Assembly (NCBI RefSeq): GCF_007995085.1
Contig: NZ_VOQS01000005.1
Span: forward strand, 1-64,000
Length of the DNA: 64,000 nucleotides
Direction of reading: 5' to 3'
Source of the DNA: Paraburkholderia azotifigens
GTDB taxonomy: Bacteria > Pseudomonadota > Gammaproteobacteria > Burkholderiales > Burkholderiaceae
Below the pieces are notes generated by a model. That model searched no databases. It was not told the origin of the DNA and worked only from the letters and a program-made list of their open reading frames with translations. Both the position numbers and the translations under genes were made by a program. Positions 28,544-38,592 of this stretch are shown here, piece by piece (the first letter of the stretch is position 1; each line of letters begins with the position of its first letter).

Positions 28544-29215
28544 ATGAGTTCCGGTTCGCCTTCGATTTCAACCCAGAGTCCACATGACCAGGAACCGGTG
28601 GTCTACGTCGTCGACGACGACGAGTCGATGCGCGTCGCCCTTGGAAACTTGCTTCGATCGGCCGGGTTACGCGTAGAGGCCTTCGAATCGTCAAGGGACT
28701 TCCTCGCTTTTCCGAAGTACGGGGCGCCCAGTTGTCTTATTCTCGATGTCAGGTTGCGTGGCGAAAGTGGCCTCGCCTTCCAGGAACATATTGGGAAGAG
28801 CGAGGTCCACATGCCGATCGTATTCATGACCGGGCACGGAGACATTCCGATGACAGTCCAGGCGATGAAAGCGGGTGCAGTCGATTTTCTCGCGAAGCCG
28901 TTTCGCGACCAGGATATGCTTGACGCCGTCACCAATGCGTTGGCGCTCGATGCTGAGCGTCTCGACGCCGAGAAATCGATCGCCGCGCTCCGTATTGCTT
29001 ATGACACGCTGACACTGCGCGAAAGAGAAGTTATGGCGTTCGTCGTGGCCGGCCTGATGAACAAGCAGATTGCCGCCGAAATGAATCTCAGTGTGATCAC
29101 TGTGAAGATTCATCGTGGGCACCTCATGAGAAAGATGGCTGCGCGGTCCGTTGCCGATCTTGTCAGAAAATCGGAATTGCTGGGCGTCAAGGCTCGCTCA
29201 CTGAAGACGTGTTGA
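28544..29215 (+). CDS. FixJ/LuxR-type response regulator
   Basis: A 223-residue two-domain regulator. ATG 28544 follows GGGAGGGGGAG. The receiver domain (about residues 18-135) has the acidic pair VYVVDDDESMR, phospho-acceptor Asp68 in CLILDVRLRGESGL, the threonine in VFMTGHGDIPM and the lysine in FLAKPFRDQDM. The C-terminal LuxR helix-turn-helix reads LTLREREVMAFVVAGLMNKQ, IAAEMNLSVITVKIHRGHLM. It would be phosphorylated by a histidine kinase; the large hybrid kinase at 31600 is the nearest candidate. A close paralogue lies at 30521, evidently by duplication. A single-domain receiver is convergent with it, 45 bases after the stop. Confidence 0.93.
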   Translation: MSSGSPSISTQSPHDQEPVVYVVDDDESMRVALGNLLRSAGLRVEAFESSRDFLAFPKYGAPSCLILDVRLRGESGLAFQEHIGKSEVHMPIVFMTGHGDIPMTVQAMKAGAVDFLAKPFRDQDMLDAVTNALALDAERLDAEKSIAALRIAYDTLTLREREVMAFVVAGLMNKQIAAEMNLSVITVKIHRGHLMRKMAARSVADLVRKSELLGVKARSLKTC

Positions 29216-29260
29216 GAACAGCAGTATTGGAAGCGCAATTCCGACCCTTTGTCGTTGGGC

Positions 29261-29635
29261 CTACGGCGCGTCAAGCGCAACGCTGAGCCAATGCGCGATG
29301 GCGTCGGGATCAACCGGCTTCTCGAGTACGGCTAGCGCGCCTTTTGCCAGGGCATTAGCTTTCAGGTCCGCCGACGGGAATGCCGTGATGAAGATGGTCG
29401 GCGGGGCATACCCGAGTGCAATAATGCGGTCGTGCATCTCCACTCCTGACATGCCCGGCATCATGACGTCAGAGATGAGGCATGACGTCGAACCAAGCTG
29501 GCCAGATAGGAGAAATTCCTGCGCTGACGCGAAGAGGCATGTATGTCTTCCGAACGAGCGCACAAGATTCCCCGTCGCGAGGCGGGCTGCCTCATCGTCG
29601 TCAACAATCGAAACTACCTGAGCAGAACGCAACAT
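29261..29635 (-). CDS. Single-domain response regulator (receiver only)
   Basis: A 124-residue CheY-like receiver without an output domain. ATG 29635 is chosen since the domain begins right away (MLRSAQVVSIVDDDEAARLA). Asp56 in CLISDVMMPGMSGVEMHDRI is the phospho-acceptor, with FITAFPS and VLEKPVDPD supplying the conserved Thr/Ser and Lys positions. A start at 29725 would add residues not typical of the family. Such proteins often act as phosphate sinks or relays for a neighbouring kinase. It is convergent with the FixJ-like gene at 28544. A relic of a second copy lies at 31190-31290. Confidence 0.88.
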   Translation of the reverse strand: MLRSAQVVSIVDDDEAARLATGNLVRSFGRHTCLFASAQEFLLSGQLGSTSCLISDVMMPGMSGVEMHDRIIALGYAPPTIFITAFPSADLKANALAKGALAVLEKPVDPDAIAHWLSVALDAP

Positions 29636-29839
29636 TAGCCTCGATCTATAGGAAAGGGAGCTCACGCAGCAAGAACGCCGCGGCATGCAACCGTCCGCGT
29701 CTACGACACCCAGCGTAATTGTCATAGCAGCGGCCGGAAATCATACAGAGGTATTAGTGCTCAGCGTTTGCATCGCTCAATCCAGTTCATCTTGTGTCGA
29801 GGCTGACCAGCGCATGCAGGTTCACTTATGCCGCGAGCA

Positions 29840-29853
29840 CATACCTAGGTATG
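29840..29853. promoter_or_regulatory. Palindrome CATACCTAGGTATG, possible operator
   Basis: A perfect 14-bp palindrome in the gap between the receiver gene (29635) and the second FixJ-like regulator (30521). The same CCTAGGTA core recurs at 30057 and 30078. Regulation by one of the LuxR-type proteins is a guess. Confidence 0.45.
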
Positions 29854-30053
29854 CGTCGCGACATGCGTCTCTTCCGAGCGTATGAGTGGATGATTACATA
29901 TCCGGGCTAGCACGTATGCATGCGTCGCTCTCGCGCACGAGCGGGTGTTCGCGATTCATGATAGACGACAGTTGCGTGGCTCGCGTGGCCGTTCCCCTGC
30001 CCTTCTCACGGACGACATGCCTCGGCGAACGTCCGAATCCGACTTCGCCGGAT

Positions 30054-30085
30054 ATACCTAGGTATCGACGTTCGACGCCTAGGTA
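30054..30085. promoter_or_regulatory. Paired CCTAGGTA motifs 21 bp apart, possible operator
   Basis: ATACCTAGGTAT (30054-30065) is a perfect 12-bp palindrome. CCTAGGTA recurs at 30078-30085. The two CCTAGG centres are 21 bases apart, that is two helical turns, as expected when dimers bind the same face of DNA. A weaker CCTAGGT is at 30235. All lie upstream of the regulator at 30521. Confidence 0.5.
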
Positions 30086-30520
30086 GGTGCAATGCGACCC
30101 TTCCGTACAATGGTCTTCGGGCGTCCGAGCGCCTACTCTTATGTCATGTCGGCGCGATCGCGCAGTATGCTAACAACGCAGTGCGATGCGACGATGGTTT
30201 GGAGGGGGGCGCTATGTTCGCGATGTACTGCGCCCCTAGGTCTTTGTGGGCGCCAATGCATACACCAAGTACACGTTTCAGGAGGAACTGTAAGCGGCAT
30301 CGCGTCCGTGCCGGCGCGAGGGAAGTGGGCTTGGTTATGGCAAGGATCAGGAAGGATATGGCTGAGCATGTCTGCGCGGCGGCAGCGCGCCCCTTTGGTT
30401 GCATGAACACTCCCGTGAAGGACGGGTTTCAGCGAAACAATATTATTCCAATGTGCAGCATCTCCGACTGATTGTCAGATGCGACGCTCAGCGCACTATC
30501 GGTCGGAAGGAGGAGGTGAG

Positions 30521-31183
30521 ATGAATTCAGGTTCACATTTGAGTTCGGTCCGAGGCATCCAACATCACAAGGAGCCGGTCGTTTACGTGGTGGACGACGA
30601 GGAGTCGATGCGCTTCGCACTCGGTAATTTGTTCCGGTCGGTCGGGCTGCGGGTTGAGACATTCGAATCCGCCGTGGACTTTCTCGGCTTCCCGAAGTGC
30701 GGCGCGCCTAGTTGCTTGATCCTCGATGTCCGTTTGCGCGGCGAAAATGGCCTCGCCCTACAGGAGCATGTTGTCAAGAGCGGTTTGCGCATGCCGATCG
30801 TATTCATGACCGGTCATGGTGACATCCCGATGACCGTGCAGGCCATGAAAGCGGGGGCAGTCGATTTTTTCTCAAAGCCGTTCCGCGACCAAGAGATGCT
30901 GGATGCCGTCTCCAATGCGTTGGCGCGCGATGGCGAGCGGCTCGCCGCCGAACAATCGGTTGCGGCGCTCCGTGTCGCGTATGAGTCGCTTACACCGCGC
31001 GAACGGGAAGTTATGGGGTTCGTTGTAGCTGGGTTGATGAACAAGCAGATCGCCTCCAAGGTGAATCTCTGTGAAATCACTGTGAAGATGCATCGTTCTC
31101 ATCTGATGCGAAAGATGGCGGCGCGAACCCTTGCAGATCTCGTCAAGAAATCGGTAACGCTTGGCGTTAATGCGCAGTCGTAG
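30521..31183 (+). CDS. FixJ/LuxR-type response regulator, paralogue
   Basis: A 220-residue protein starting at ATG 30521 after AAGGAGGAGGTGAG, a strong ribosome binding site. It has the same layout as the protein at 28544 and reads almost in step with it: YVVDDEESMRFALGNLFRSV, Asp69 in CLILDVRLRGENGL, VFMTGHGDIPMTVQAMKAGA and FFSKPFRDQEM. The LuxR domain is LTPREREVMGFVVAGLMNKQ, IASKVNLCEITVKMHRSHLM. The recognition helices differ slightly (IAAEMNLSVITVKIH in the other copy), so targets may partly overlap. It is the nearest regulator to the hybrid kinase that starts about 420 bases downstream. Possible CCTAGGTA operator sites lie in its upstream gap. Confidence 0.93.
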   Translation: MNSGSHLSSVRGIQHHKEPVVYVVDDEESMRFALGNLFRSVGLRVETFESAVDFLGFPKCGAPSCLILDVRLRGENGLALQEHVVKSGLRMPIVFMTGHGDIPMTVQAMKAGAVDFFSKPFRDQEMLDAVSNALARDGERLAAEQSVAALRVAYESLTPREREVMGFVVAGLMNKQIASKVNLCEITVKMHRSHLMRKMAARTLADLVKKSVTLGVNAQS

Positions 31184-31189
31184 AACGCC

Positions 31190-31290
31190 CTGAGCCAGTG
31201 CGCGATGTCCCCCGTGTCGACCCGCTTGTCGGCACGAATGCGCGACTTGCCTTGGCCATTGCTTCCACGTCCGTCGGAGTGACCTAGCGG
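31190..31290 (-). pseudogene. Relic of a second single-domain receiver
   Basis: The minus strand at 31190-31270 matches the 3' end of the receiver at 29261. DIAHWLRAF here corresponds to AIAHWLSVA there, preceded by a KRVDTG in place of KPVDPD. The DNA similarity (for example GAGCCAGTGCGCGATG against GAGCCAATGCGCGATG) shows the FixJ-like/receiver pair was duplicated as a unit and the second receiver then decayed. Confidence 0.65.
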
Positions 31291-31599
31291 GCATGGTCGC
31301 TGCGCATAACATGGTCGCTGGTTCGTGTTAAATATACCGGAAGATGCGGACCGCTTGCACGATTCGGGAAATACGTAACGTCAACAGTACCTGAAATGTC
31401 GGCGATTTGAGGCGGCGTCCGCAGGCTTGAAAGTAGTGTCGGCTTTCACCGAGCAACTTGCTCGGAGTACTATCTATTGCACGGAATTCACTGAAGTGTA
31501 TGCTGATGTAAGTTTGGCTGCCCATGTAGGGTAAAACGAAGAGGGCGGCGGCCTGAAGAGGCCCTGCGCAGATGACAAGCTACATTGATTCCGTTGCCG

Positions 31600-34500
31600 A
31601 TGGGTAACAACCTCCAGATCCTGTGGGAAGATGGCGATCGCGTCGTCTGTCGAGGGCGGCGCGACGGGGAAGATGGCAGTCGAAACGTACTTTTGGTGCG
31701 ACCCGCCGGAGAGCATCCGTTACCTGCCGCCTTTGACCGCCTCGTTCATGCGTTCGGCCTGAAGGACGAACTCGATGGCTCGTGGGCGGTGCGGCCGCTG
31801 GAACTGGTGCGGGAAGGTGGCCGGACCCTGCTGGTGCTCGAGGACCCAGGCGGTGAGCCGCTTGCCCGTCTGCTTGGCGCTCCGATGGAGATGGGGGATT
31901 TTTTGCCGCTCGCTGTTGGCATCGCCGAGGCGCTAGGCAAGCTGCACCAGCGAGGTCTTGTCCATAAGGACCTTAAGCCTGCGCATATCCTCGTACATTG
32001 CACCGACGGAAAGGTCCGGCTCACCGGGTTCGGTCTCACCTCCCGGTTGCCGCGTGAGCGACAGGCGCCCGAACCGCCCGAGACGATCGCCGGCACGCTC
32101 GCTTATATGGCACCCGAGCAGACCGGCCGGATGAACCGTTCGATCGATTCGCGCAGTGACCTCTATGCGCTCGGCGCGACGCTCTACCAGATGCTGACGG
32201 GCGTGCTGCCGTTTACGACGTCCGACCCCATGGAATGGGTGCACTGCCATATCGCCAGAAAGCCGGGGCCGCCGTGCGAGCTGGTCGATACGGTCCCTGC
32301 TGCGGTCTCCGACATTGTCATGAAGCTGCTCGCCAAGACGGCGGAAGAGCGTTACCAGACGGCCGCCGGTGTTGAACATGACCTGCAGCATTGCATCGAG
32401 GTGTGGCGACACCAGCACCAGATCGATGCATTCCCGCTGGGCGAACGCGACATCCCCGACCGGTTGCTGGTCGCCGAGAAGCTGTATGGGCGGGAGCTTG
32501 AGGTCGCGACCCTGGTCGCCGCGTTCGACCGGATTGTTGGTAGCGGCCCGCCGGAGCTAGTGCTGGTTTCCGGCTATTCCGGCATCGGCAAATCGTCGGT
32601 TGTCAATGAATTGCACAAGGTGCTGGTGCCGCCGCGTGGGCTCTTTGCGTCGGGCAAGTTCGACCAGTACAAGCGCGACATCCCCTATTCGACGCTGGTC
32701 CAGGCGTTCCAAGGCCTGGTGCGCCCGCTGCTCGGCAAGGCCGACACCGAACTGGCGATCTGGCGCGATGCCTTGTTAGGGGCGCTCGAGTCCAATGCCC
32801 GACTCGTGACCGACCTCATTCCCGAACTGAAGCTGATCATCGGTGAGCCGCCACCCGTCCCGGCTCTCGAGCCAAGACTGGCGCAGCGCCGTTTCATGCT
32901 CGTGTTCCGGCGTTTCATCAGTGTATTTGCCCAGGCAGAACATCCGCTTGCGCTCTTTCTCGACGACCTGCAGTGGCTGGATGCTGCAACCCTCGACCTG
33001 CTCGAGGACCTGCTGACCCACCCGGATATGCGGCACCTGATGGTGGTCGGTGCCTATCGTGACAATGAGATAGCTGCCGCACATCCGCTGATGGGCAAGC
33101 TCCAGGCCATCAGGAACGCGGGAGTCACTATCAACGAGATCAAGCTGGCGCCGCTCGCTCGTGTACATGTCAGGCAGTTATTCGCGGAGGCGCTTCACTG
33201 CGCACCGGCACGCATCGCACCACTGGCGCAGCTGGTTCATGACAAGACAGGCGGCAATCCGTTCTTTGTCATCCAGTTTCTGCACGCGCTTGTCGAAGAA
33301 GATTTGCTCACCTTTGATCATGATGCGGGGCATTGGTGCTGGGACCCGGGTCGCATCCATGACAAGGGTTATACCGACAATGTCGTGGACCTGATGGTCG
33401 GCAAGTTGACCCGCCTGCCGGCTGGGACGCGGCATGCGCTGGAGCAGCTTGCCGTTCTCGGTAACGTCGCCGGTGTCGCGACGCTGTCGACGGTTCTCGG
33501 CATTCCGGTGGCACAGGTGCACGCGGCGTTGTGGGAGGCGATGCGTCAGGAACTGGTCGAGCGGTTGGAGGGCGCCTATAGGTTTGTTCACGACCGGGTG
33601 CATGAGGCCGCCTATTCACTGGTCCCTGAAGCCTCGCGGACCTCTAGCCATCTGCGGATCGGGCGATTGCTCGCGGCGCGCACGCCTCCGAACAAGCGGG
33701 GGGAGGCGATTTTCGAGATCGTCGGTCAGCTCAATCGCGGCGCCGCGTTGATCACCGAAGAGGGAGAACGGAAGCGGCTCGCAGAATTCAACCTGCTCGC
33801 TGGCCAACGCGCCAAGGCGTCGACGGCCTATGCCTCAGCGCTCACCTATCTCATCGCCGGTACGGAACTGTTGAGCGACGATTGCTGGGAGCGTCTGCAT
33901 GAACTGATATTTGCGCTTGAACTGAACCGGGCCGAATGCGAATTTTTGACCGGACAGTTATCCGTTGCAGATGAGCGCCTCGCGGGGCTAGCGAATCGGG
34001 TGAGGACGACGGTCGAACGAGCCAGCGTTGCGTGCCTGCACACAGACGTCTGCACGACTCTCGACCGGAGTGACCGTGCCGTCGCTGTCTGCCTCGCCTA
34101 CCTCCGGCATGTCGGCATCGAGTGGTCGGCTCATCCGCACGACGAGGAGGTTCGACGGGAATACGAGCGCATCGGAACACAGCTTGGGGGCCGGAACATC
34201 GAGGAACTCATCGATTTGCCCGTGATGGAGGACGCGGACTCACTCGCGACCGTTGAGGTGCTTGGCAAGCTGTTCGCCCCAGCCCTTTTTACGGATGCGA
34301 ATCTGGTTGCGCTGACGACCTGCAAGGGGGTCAGTCTCAGCCTCGAGCATGGCAACTGTGATGCTTCATGCGTGCTTTATGCCAACGTCGGCAGGGTCGC
34401 CGGACCGCGTTTCGGTGACTACCGGGCCGGATTCCGGTTCGGCCAGCTCGGCTGCGACCTCGTCGAACGACGCGGGCTAAGACGGTTCGAGGCGAGCACG

Positions 34501-37107
34501 TATCTTTGCTTCGCGAATTTTGTCATGCGCTTGCTAAAGCCAGTACGCGAATGTCGCAATCTGCTGCGCCGTGCTTTTGAAGCGGCGAATCGAATTGGAG
34601 ATCTCGCGTATGGCGCTTACACATGCACCAACCTCAACTCGGACCTGCTATTCGCTGGTGAGCCGCTGCACGAGGTGCAAGGCGAGGCCGAACGCGGTCT
34701 TGCGTACGCCGGGAGGATGCGGTTCGGTCTTGTCATTGACTTCATCACCACACAACTGGCGCTGATACGGACGCTTCGCGGCGTGACGCCGACGTTCGGC
34801 TGCTTTGACGACGGGCAGTTCAATGAACTTCAGGCCGAAGCCCATCTATCCAGCAACCCCGCATTGACAATAGCAGCATCGTGGTACTGGATCCGGAAAT
34901 TGCAGGCGCGCTATCTCGCCCGCGACTATGCGGCAGCCATGGATGCTGCGTCGAACGCGCGACGGCTGCTGTGGACTCCGACCTCGGTGGTTGAGCAAGC
35001 CGAATATCACTTATACGGCGCGCTGGCGAAGGCCGCATGGTGGGAGTACATGCCGGCCGGCGAGCGGCCACAGCATCTCGAAGCGCTCACCGCGCATTAT
35101 CGGCAGCTCGAAATTTGGGCGCAAAACTGTCCTGAGAGTTTCGCGGACCGCGCCGCGCTGGTCGGTGCCGAGATCGCCCGGATCGAAGGTCGCGTAGCCG
35201 ATGCCATGCAGTTGTACGAGCAGGCCATCCGCTCGGCGCAGGACAGCAGCTTTGTCCACGGTGAGGCACTCGGGAACGAGCTCGCGTCGCGCTTTTACGA
35301 AGCCCAAGGTTTTGAAAAGATTGCGCGTCTGTATTTGCGAGATGCCCGCTACAGCTATCTGCGTTGGGGAGCCAACGGGAAGGTGCAGCAACTTGAGGAG
35401 CAATATCCGTATCTGAGGGCGGAAGAGCTTACGCCTGGGTCGATGATCACGATATCAACACCGGTCGAACATTTGGACCTTGCGACGGTGATCAAGGTCT
35501 CACAGGCTTCCTCGGGCGAGATCGTCCTGGACAAGCTGATCGATATGGTTATGCGCACAGCGGTCGAACAGGCAGGCGCGGAACGGGGCGTGTTGATTCT
35601 CTCGGACGGCGGAGAAGAACGGATAGTGGCAGAAGCGACAACCTCCGGCGACGCGCCCCGATTGGAGTTGCGCGATGTTCCCGTCAGCAGCGAGGTCCTT
35701 CCAGAATCGATCCTCTATCATGTCCTGCGCACCGGGGAGAACGTCTTTGTGGACGATGCAGCGGCGGGGTCTTCGTTCGCCGCAGATCCTTATATCCGGC
35801 AGCAACGTGCCCGTTCAATTCTCTGCTTCCCATTGATGAATCAGGCCAAGGTTACTGGAGCGATCTACCTCGAAAACAGTCTGACCAGTCGCGTGTTCAG
35901 CCCATCCCGCATCGCCGTGCTGAAGGTCGTGGCATCGCAGGCCGCGATTTCACTGGAGAACGCCCGTTTGTACCGCAATCTGGCCGAACGCGAAGCGAAG
36001 ATCCGGCGCCTCGTCGACGCCAACATCATCGGCATCATCGTCTGGAATGTCGATGGCGAGATTCTGGAGGCCAATGACGCTTTTCTACGGATAGTAGGAT
36101 ATGAGCGTGAAGATCTGATCTCCGGCCGCGTGCACTGGAGAGACCTGACGCCGCCAGAGTGGCGTGAGCGCGACGAACAGGCCCTGGCAGAGCTTGGGGC
36201 GACGGGCCGCGCGCAGCCGTTCGAGAAGGAGTATTTCCGGAGGGACGGGAGCCGAGTCCCCGTATTGATCGGCGTGGCGAGCTTTGAAGCGGGCGCGAAC
36301 GGAGGCGTCGCTTTCGTGCTCGATCTGAGCGAGCGCAAGCATGCGGAAGAAAAGGCGCGGGAGAGTGAGCGGCGCTATCGCGAGGTGCAGACGGAACTGG
36401 CTCATGCGAACCGTGTCGCGACCATGGGGCAACTCACCGCATCGATAGCCCACGAAGTCAACCAGCCCATCGCCGCAACGGTGACCAATGCACAGGCTGC
36501 TCTGCGTTGGCTGAACGCCCAGCCTCCGAACATTGACGAGGTAGGACAGACGCTCAGGCAGATTGTCAAGGATGCAGGTCGAGCGGGAGACGTGTTAGGC
36601 CGGATCCGTAATCTGGTCAGGAAGGTGCCGCCGCGCAAAGAGCCGGTGGATATCAACGAGGCGATCCGCGAGGTGATTGAACTTACGCGCGGTGAAGCCA
36701 CGAAGAGCGGTGCCTCCGTACAGACGCGACTGTCCGAAGGCTTGCCATTAATCGAAGCAGACCGTGTCGAGCTACAACAGGTGCTACTCAATCTGATCAT
36801 GAACGCGCTAGAGGCGATGAGGGGCGTGAGCGATAGAGCGCGCGAACTGGTTGTCAGTACAGATGCGGCCGAGTCGAACCGTGTGCTCGTGTCTGTGCGC
36901 GATTCTGGGCCGGGTTTTGGTCCGGATGGCGCTGAGCAGGCTTTTGCACCCTTCTACACAACTAAGCCAACTGGTCTGGGGATGGGGCTGGCGATCTGCC
37001 GTTCGATCATCGAGGGACATCGGGGGCGGTTATGGGCAAGTGCAAACGTGCCACGCGGCGCGGTCGTTCAGTTCACCGTGCCGGTTCATCCGGACGCTTC
37101 ATCGTGA
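31600..37107 (+). CDS. Trifunctional Ser/Thr kinase-like / AAA ATPase / GAF-PAS sensor histidine kinase
   Basis: About 1835 residues from ATG 31600; a TTG at 31585 is also possible and no strong ribosome binding site is seen. Domains in order: protein-kinase fold (about 1-265) with VHKDLKPAHIL as catalytic loop and GTLAYMAPEQTGRMNRSIDS; AAA-type ATPase (about 290-560) with P-loop GYSGIGKSSV and Walker B FLDDLQWLD; a long helical, TPR-like middle; GAF (about 1294-1460); PAS (about 1466-1580); histidine kinase with H-box ATMGQLTASIAHEVNQP, N-box LLNLIMNALEAM and G-boxes DSGPGFG and GLGMGLAICRSII. The usual DFG of the kinase domain is TGFG, so the metal-binding aspartate is absent. The histidine kinase part looks active and probably signals to the FixJ-like regulators upstream. 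The stimulus is unknown. Confidence 0.93.
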   Translation: MGNNLQILWEDGDRVVCRGRRDGEDGSRNVLLVRPAGEHPLPAAFDRLVHAFGLKDELDGSWAVRPLELVREGGRTLLVLEDPGGEPLARLLGAPMEMGDFLPLAVGIAEALGKLHQRGLVHKDLKPAHILVHCTDGKVRLTGFGLTSRLPRERQAPEPPETIAGTLAYMAPEQTGRMNRSIDSRSDLYALGATLYQMLTGVLPFTTSDPMEWVHCHIARKPGPPCELVDTVPAAVSDIVMKLLAKTAEERYQTAAGVEHDLQHCIEVWRHQHQIDAFPLGERDIPDRLLVAEKLYGRELEVATLVAAFDRIVGSGPPELVLVSGYSGIGKSSVVNELHKVLVPPRGLFASGKFDQYKRDIPYSTLVQAFQGLVRPLLGKADTELAIWRDALLGALESNARLVTDLIPELKLIIGEPPPVPALEPRLAQRRFMLVFRRFISVFAQAEHPLALFLDDLQWLDAATLDLLEDLLTHPDMRHLMVVGAYRDNEIAAAHPLMGKLQAIRNAGVTINEIKLAPLARVHVRQLFAEALHCAPARIAPLAQLVHDKTGGNPFFVIQFLHALVEEDLLTFDHDAGHWCWDPGRIHDKGYTDNVVDLMVGKLTRLPAGTRHALEQLAVLGNVAGVATLSTVLGIPVAQVHAALWEAMRQELVERLEGAYRFVHDRVHEAAYSLVPEASRTSSHLRIGRLLAARTPPNKRGEAIFEIVGQLNRGAALITEEGERKRLAEFNLLAGQRAKASTAYASALTYLIAGTELLSDDCWERLHELIFALELNRAECEFLTGQLSVADERLAGLANRVRTTVERASVACLHTDVCTTLDRSDRAVAVCLAYLRHVGIEWSAHPHDEEVRREYERIGTQLGGRNIEELIDLPVMEDADSLATVEVLGKLFAPALFTDANLVALTTCKGVSLSLEHGNCDASCVLYANVGRVAGPRFGDYRAGFRFGQLGCDLVERRGLRRFEASTYLCFANFVMRLLKPVRECRNLLRRAFEAANRIGDLAYGAYTCTNLNSDLLFAGEPLHEVQGEAERGLAYAGRMRFGLVIDFITTQLALIRTLRGVTPTFGCFDDGQFNELQAEAHLSSNPALTIAASWYWIRKLQARYLARDYAAAMDAASNARRLLWTPTSVVEQAEYHLYGALAKAAWWEYMPAGERPQHLEALTAHYRQLEIWAQNCPESFADRAALVGAEIARIEGRVADAMQLYEQAIRSAQDSSFVHGEALGNELASRFYEAQGFEKIARLYLRDARYSYLRWGANGKVQQLEEQYPYLRAEELTPGSMITISTPVEHLDLATVIKVSQASSGEIVLDKLIDMVMRTAVEQAGAERGVLILSDGGEERIVAEATTSGDAPRLELRDVPVSSEVLPESILYHVLRTGENVFVDDAAAGSSFAADPYIRQQRARSILCFPLMNQAKVTGAIYLENSLTSRVFSPSRIAVLKVVASQAAISLENARLYRNLAEREAKIRRLVDANIIGIIVWNVDGEILEANDAFLRIVGYEREDLISGRVHWRDLTPPEWRERDEQALAELGATGRAQPFEKEYFRRDGSRVPVLIGVASFEAGANGGVAFVLDLSERKHAEEKARESERRYREVQTELAHANRVATMGQLTASIAHEVNQPIAATVTNAQAALRWLNAQPPNIDEVGQTLRQIVKDAGRAGDVLGRIRNLVRKVPPRKEPVDINEAIREVIELTRGEATKSGASVQTRLSEGLPLIEADRVELQQVLLNLIMNALEAMRGVSDRARELVVSTDAAESNRVLVSVRDSGPGFGPDGAEQAFAPFYTTKPTGLGMGLAICRSIIEGHRGRLWASANVPRGAVVQFTVPVHPDASS

Positions 37108-37257
37108 TTGCCGCACATGACAGCTACGGACGCCTGATCGCATATCGTCTTCTGTCGTTCAGGTTCAACGAAACCGCTAGTGTTCGTGTGTGTACGAATC
37201 TGTTCACCCATGTTCCCATGGCTCGCGGCCTTCCTGCTGATGACCCGTACGTCAAGC

Positions 37258-38259
37258 CCAATAGGGTTCCTTAACGATATCTGCCGAAGACCGGCATCAG
37301 AATAGCCCTTTTGCTTTTGGTACGGAATTTCCCGCCGACGGTTGCACTGTGCCCCGCTTCGGTGGCCTGGAAAAGTCAGCGGATGAGTTTTCAAGCTGGC
37401 TATGCTGATTCCGGTCGCGGCGTGGCCTGCGCGTTCAGTTACCTCTCTGGGGTGCATGCACCGCGACGAAATATGCTCGGCCGACGGCATCTTCGCAGAT
37501 AGATTGAGTCAGATTTCCGGAGGTGTGCTGGTCGATTCATGTTACAGAAGATATGTTCATTCTTGGATCTTTCCTGTGACTTGCCTCGAAATTACAATGG
37601 CAGGTTGAAAACAGAAACGCTTTTGGGGCACCGGTCTCTGGACACGCGCTGTATAACATGGGACTACTGCAAAGGGACGCGCTCATCCTTTCGAGCTGCC
37701 TTTTGCGCGACCAGAAATTGCAGGCTCGCACTGAAGGGTAAGGAGAATCGAAGACTGGCATGACGAGTCTTTCGCCTGCTGGCGCTCGTATTTTTGGAGG
37801 ATCTCTATCGCAACCACATCTTCGGGCGCCATACTGATTTTTTTGATCGGTTGCGGGCGTCAAGGAGAACCAAGCGGTAGACGTCATGGCGCAGCAACGT
37901 AAGGAAAATATGCAGCAGCGACAACGCAGGAGACAGCGATGCGTGGCATCGAACTCTCGAGATACTGTCGTCGGGCAGTGATGACAGGCGTGACGGAGTT
38001 ACAAGCCGCATCACCGCTCGAACGGCCGACTAACTCCACCTCATCGTCCTCTGAGCGAGCCAGGTCGGTGCTTCTACGGTCATCATCCCGGCGCGTCACA
38101 AAAGCGCGAATCGCTGGTCGTTGTCCATTCAGCCGCTCAGTCATCCTGGAAGGCGATGAGGTCTACCGGCCGGTATACACAAGTGTCGAGCCACGAAACT
38201 CGCAGACAATGATTCTCGCCTCAGCTGTGTACAGGACCGTCGGTCGCCATGCCGGATAG
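37258..38259 (+). pseudogene. Relic of nitroreductase tail plus DUF3331 gene (diverged repeat)
   Basis: This stretch is a diverged direct copy of 59760-60777. First comes the end of a nitroreductase-like gene, broken by indels and a TAG: NDICRRPAS matches [13 protein letters not shown] of the other copy. Then comes a DUF3331-like gene whose start region (ATG about 37911) is frameshifted. Its tail remains readable: GRCPFSRSVILEGDEVYRPV, then VEPRNSQTMILASAVYRTVG, against GCCAFSRSVIQEGDEVYKPV in the intact copy. The order and orientation of the two copies are the same. Confidence 0.7.
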
Positions 38260-38592
38260 GTGGTGCCGATGCGGCAGTTCGTTGATCTCGAACGGGACGC
38301 CGTTCAGCACCGCGCGGTCAGATGCGTGCGTGCGAGCTGCCGCTCATTCAGCGAGGCATCCGCCTCACTGACGGTTTTGATTTCCGACCCTGTGACGACA
38401 GCACGCGCGCGCAAAGCGGCGTTGAATTGCGTGGATGCATAGAACGCGGGATTTGGCGAGGACTATTGTGAGAGCTGGAAGCGGCATTTTCTGGGCCGGA
38501 GACGCCACGCAGTCTTGTGAGCACGTTCACCCGGCTTTTGGATTTAGGAGATCTCTGATGGCGTCGTTCGATTTCGACGAGGCGGATGTCGC

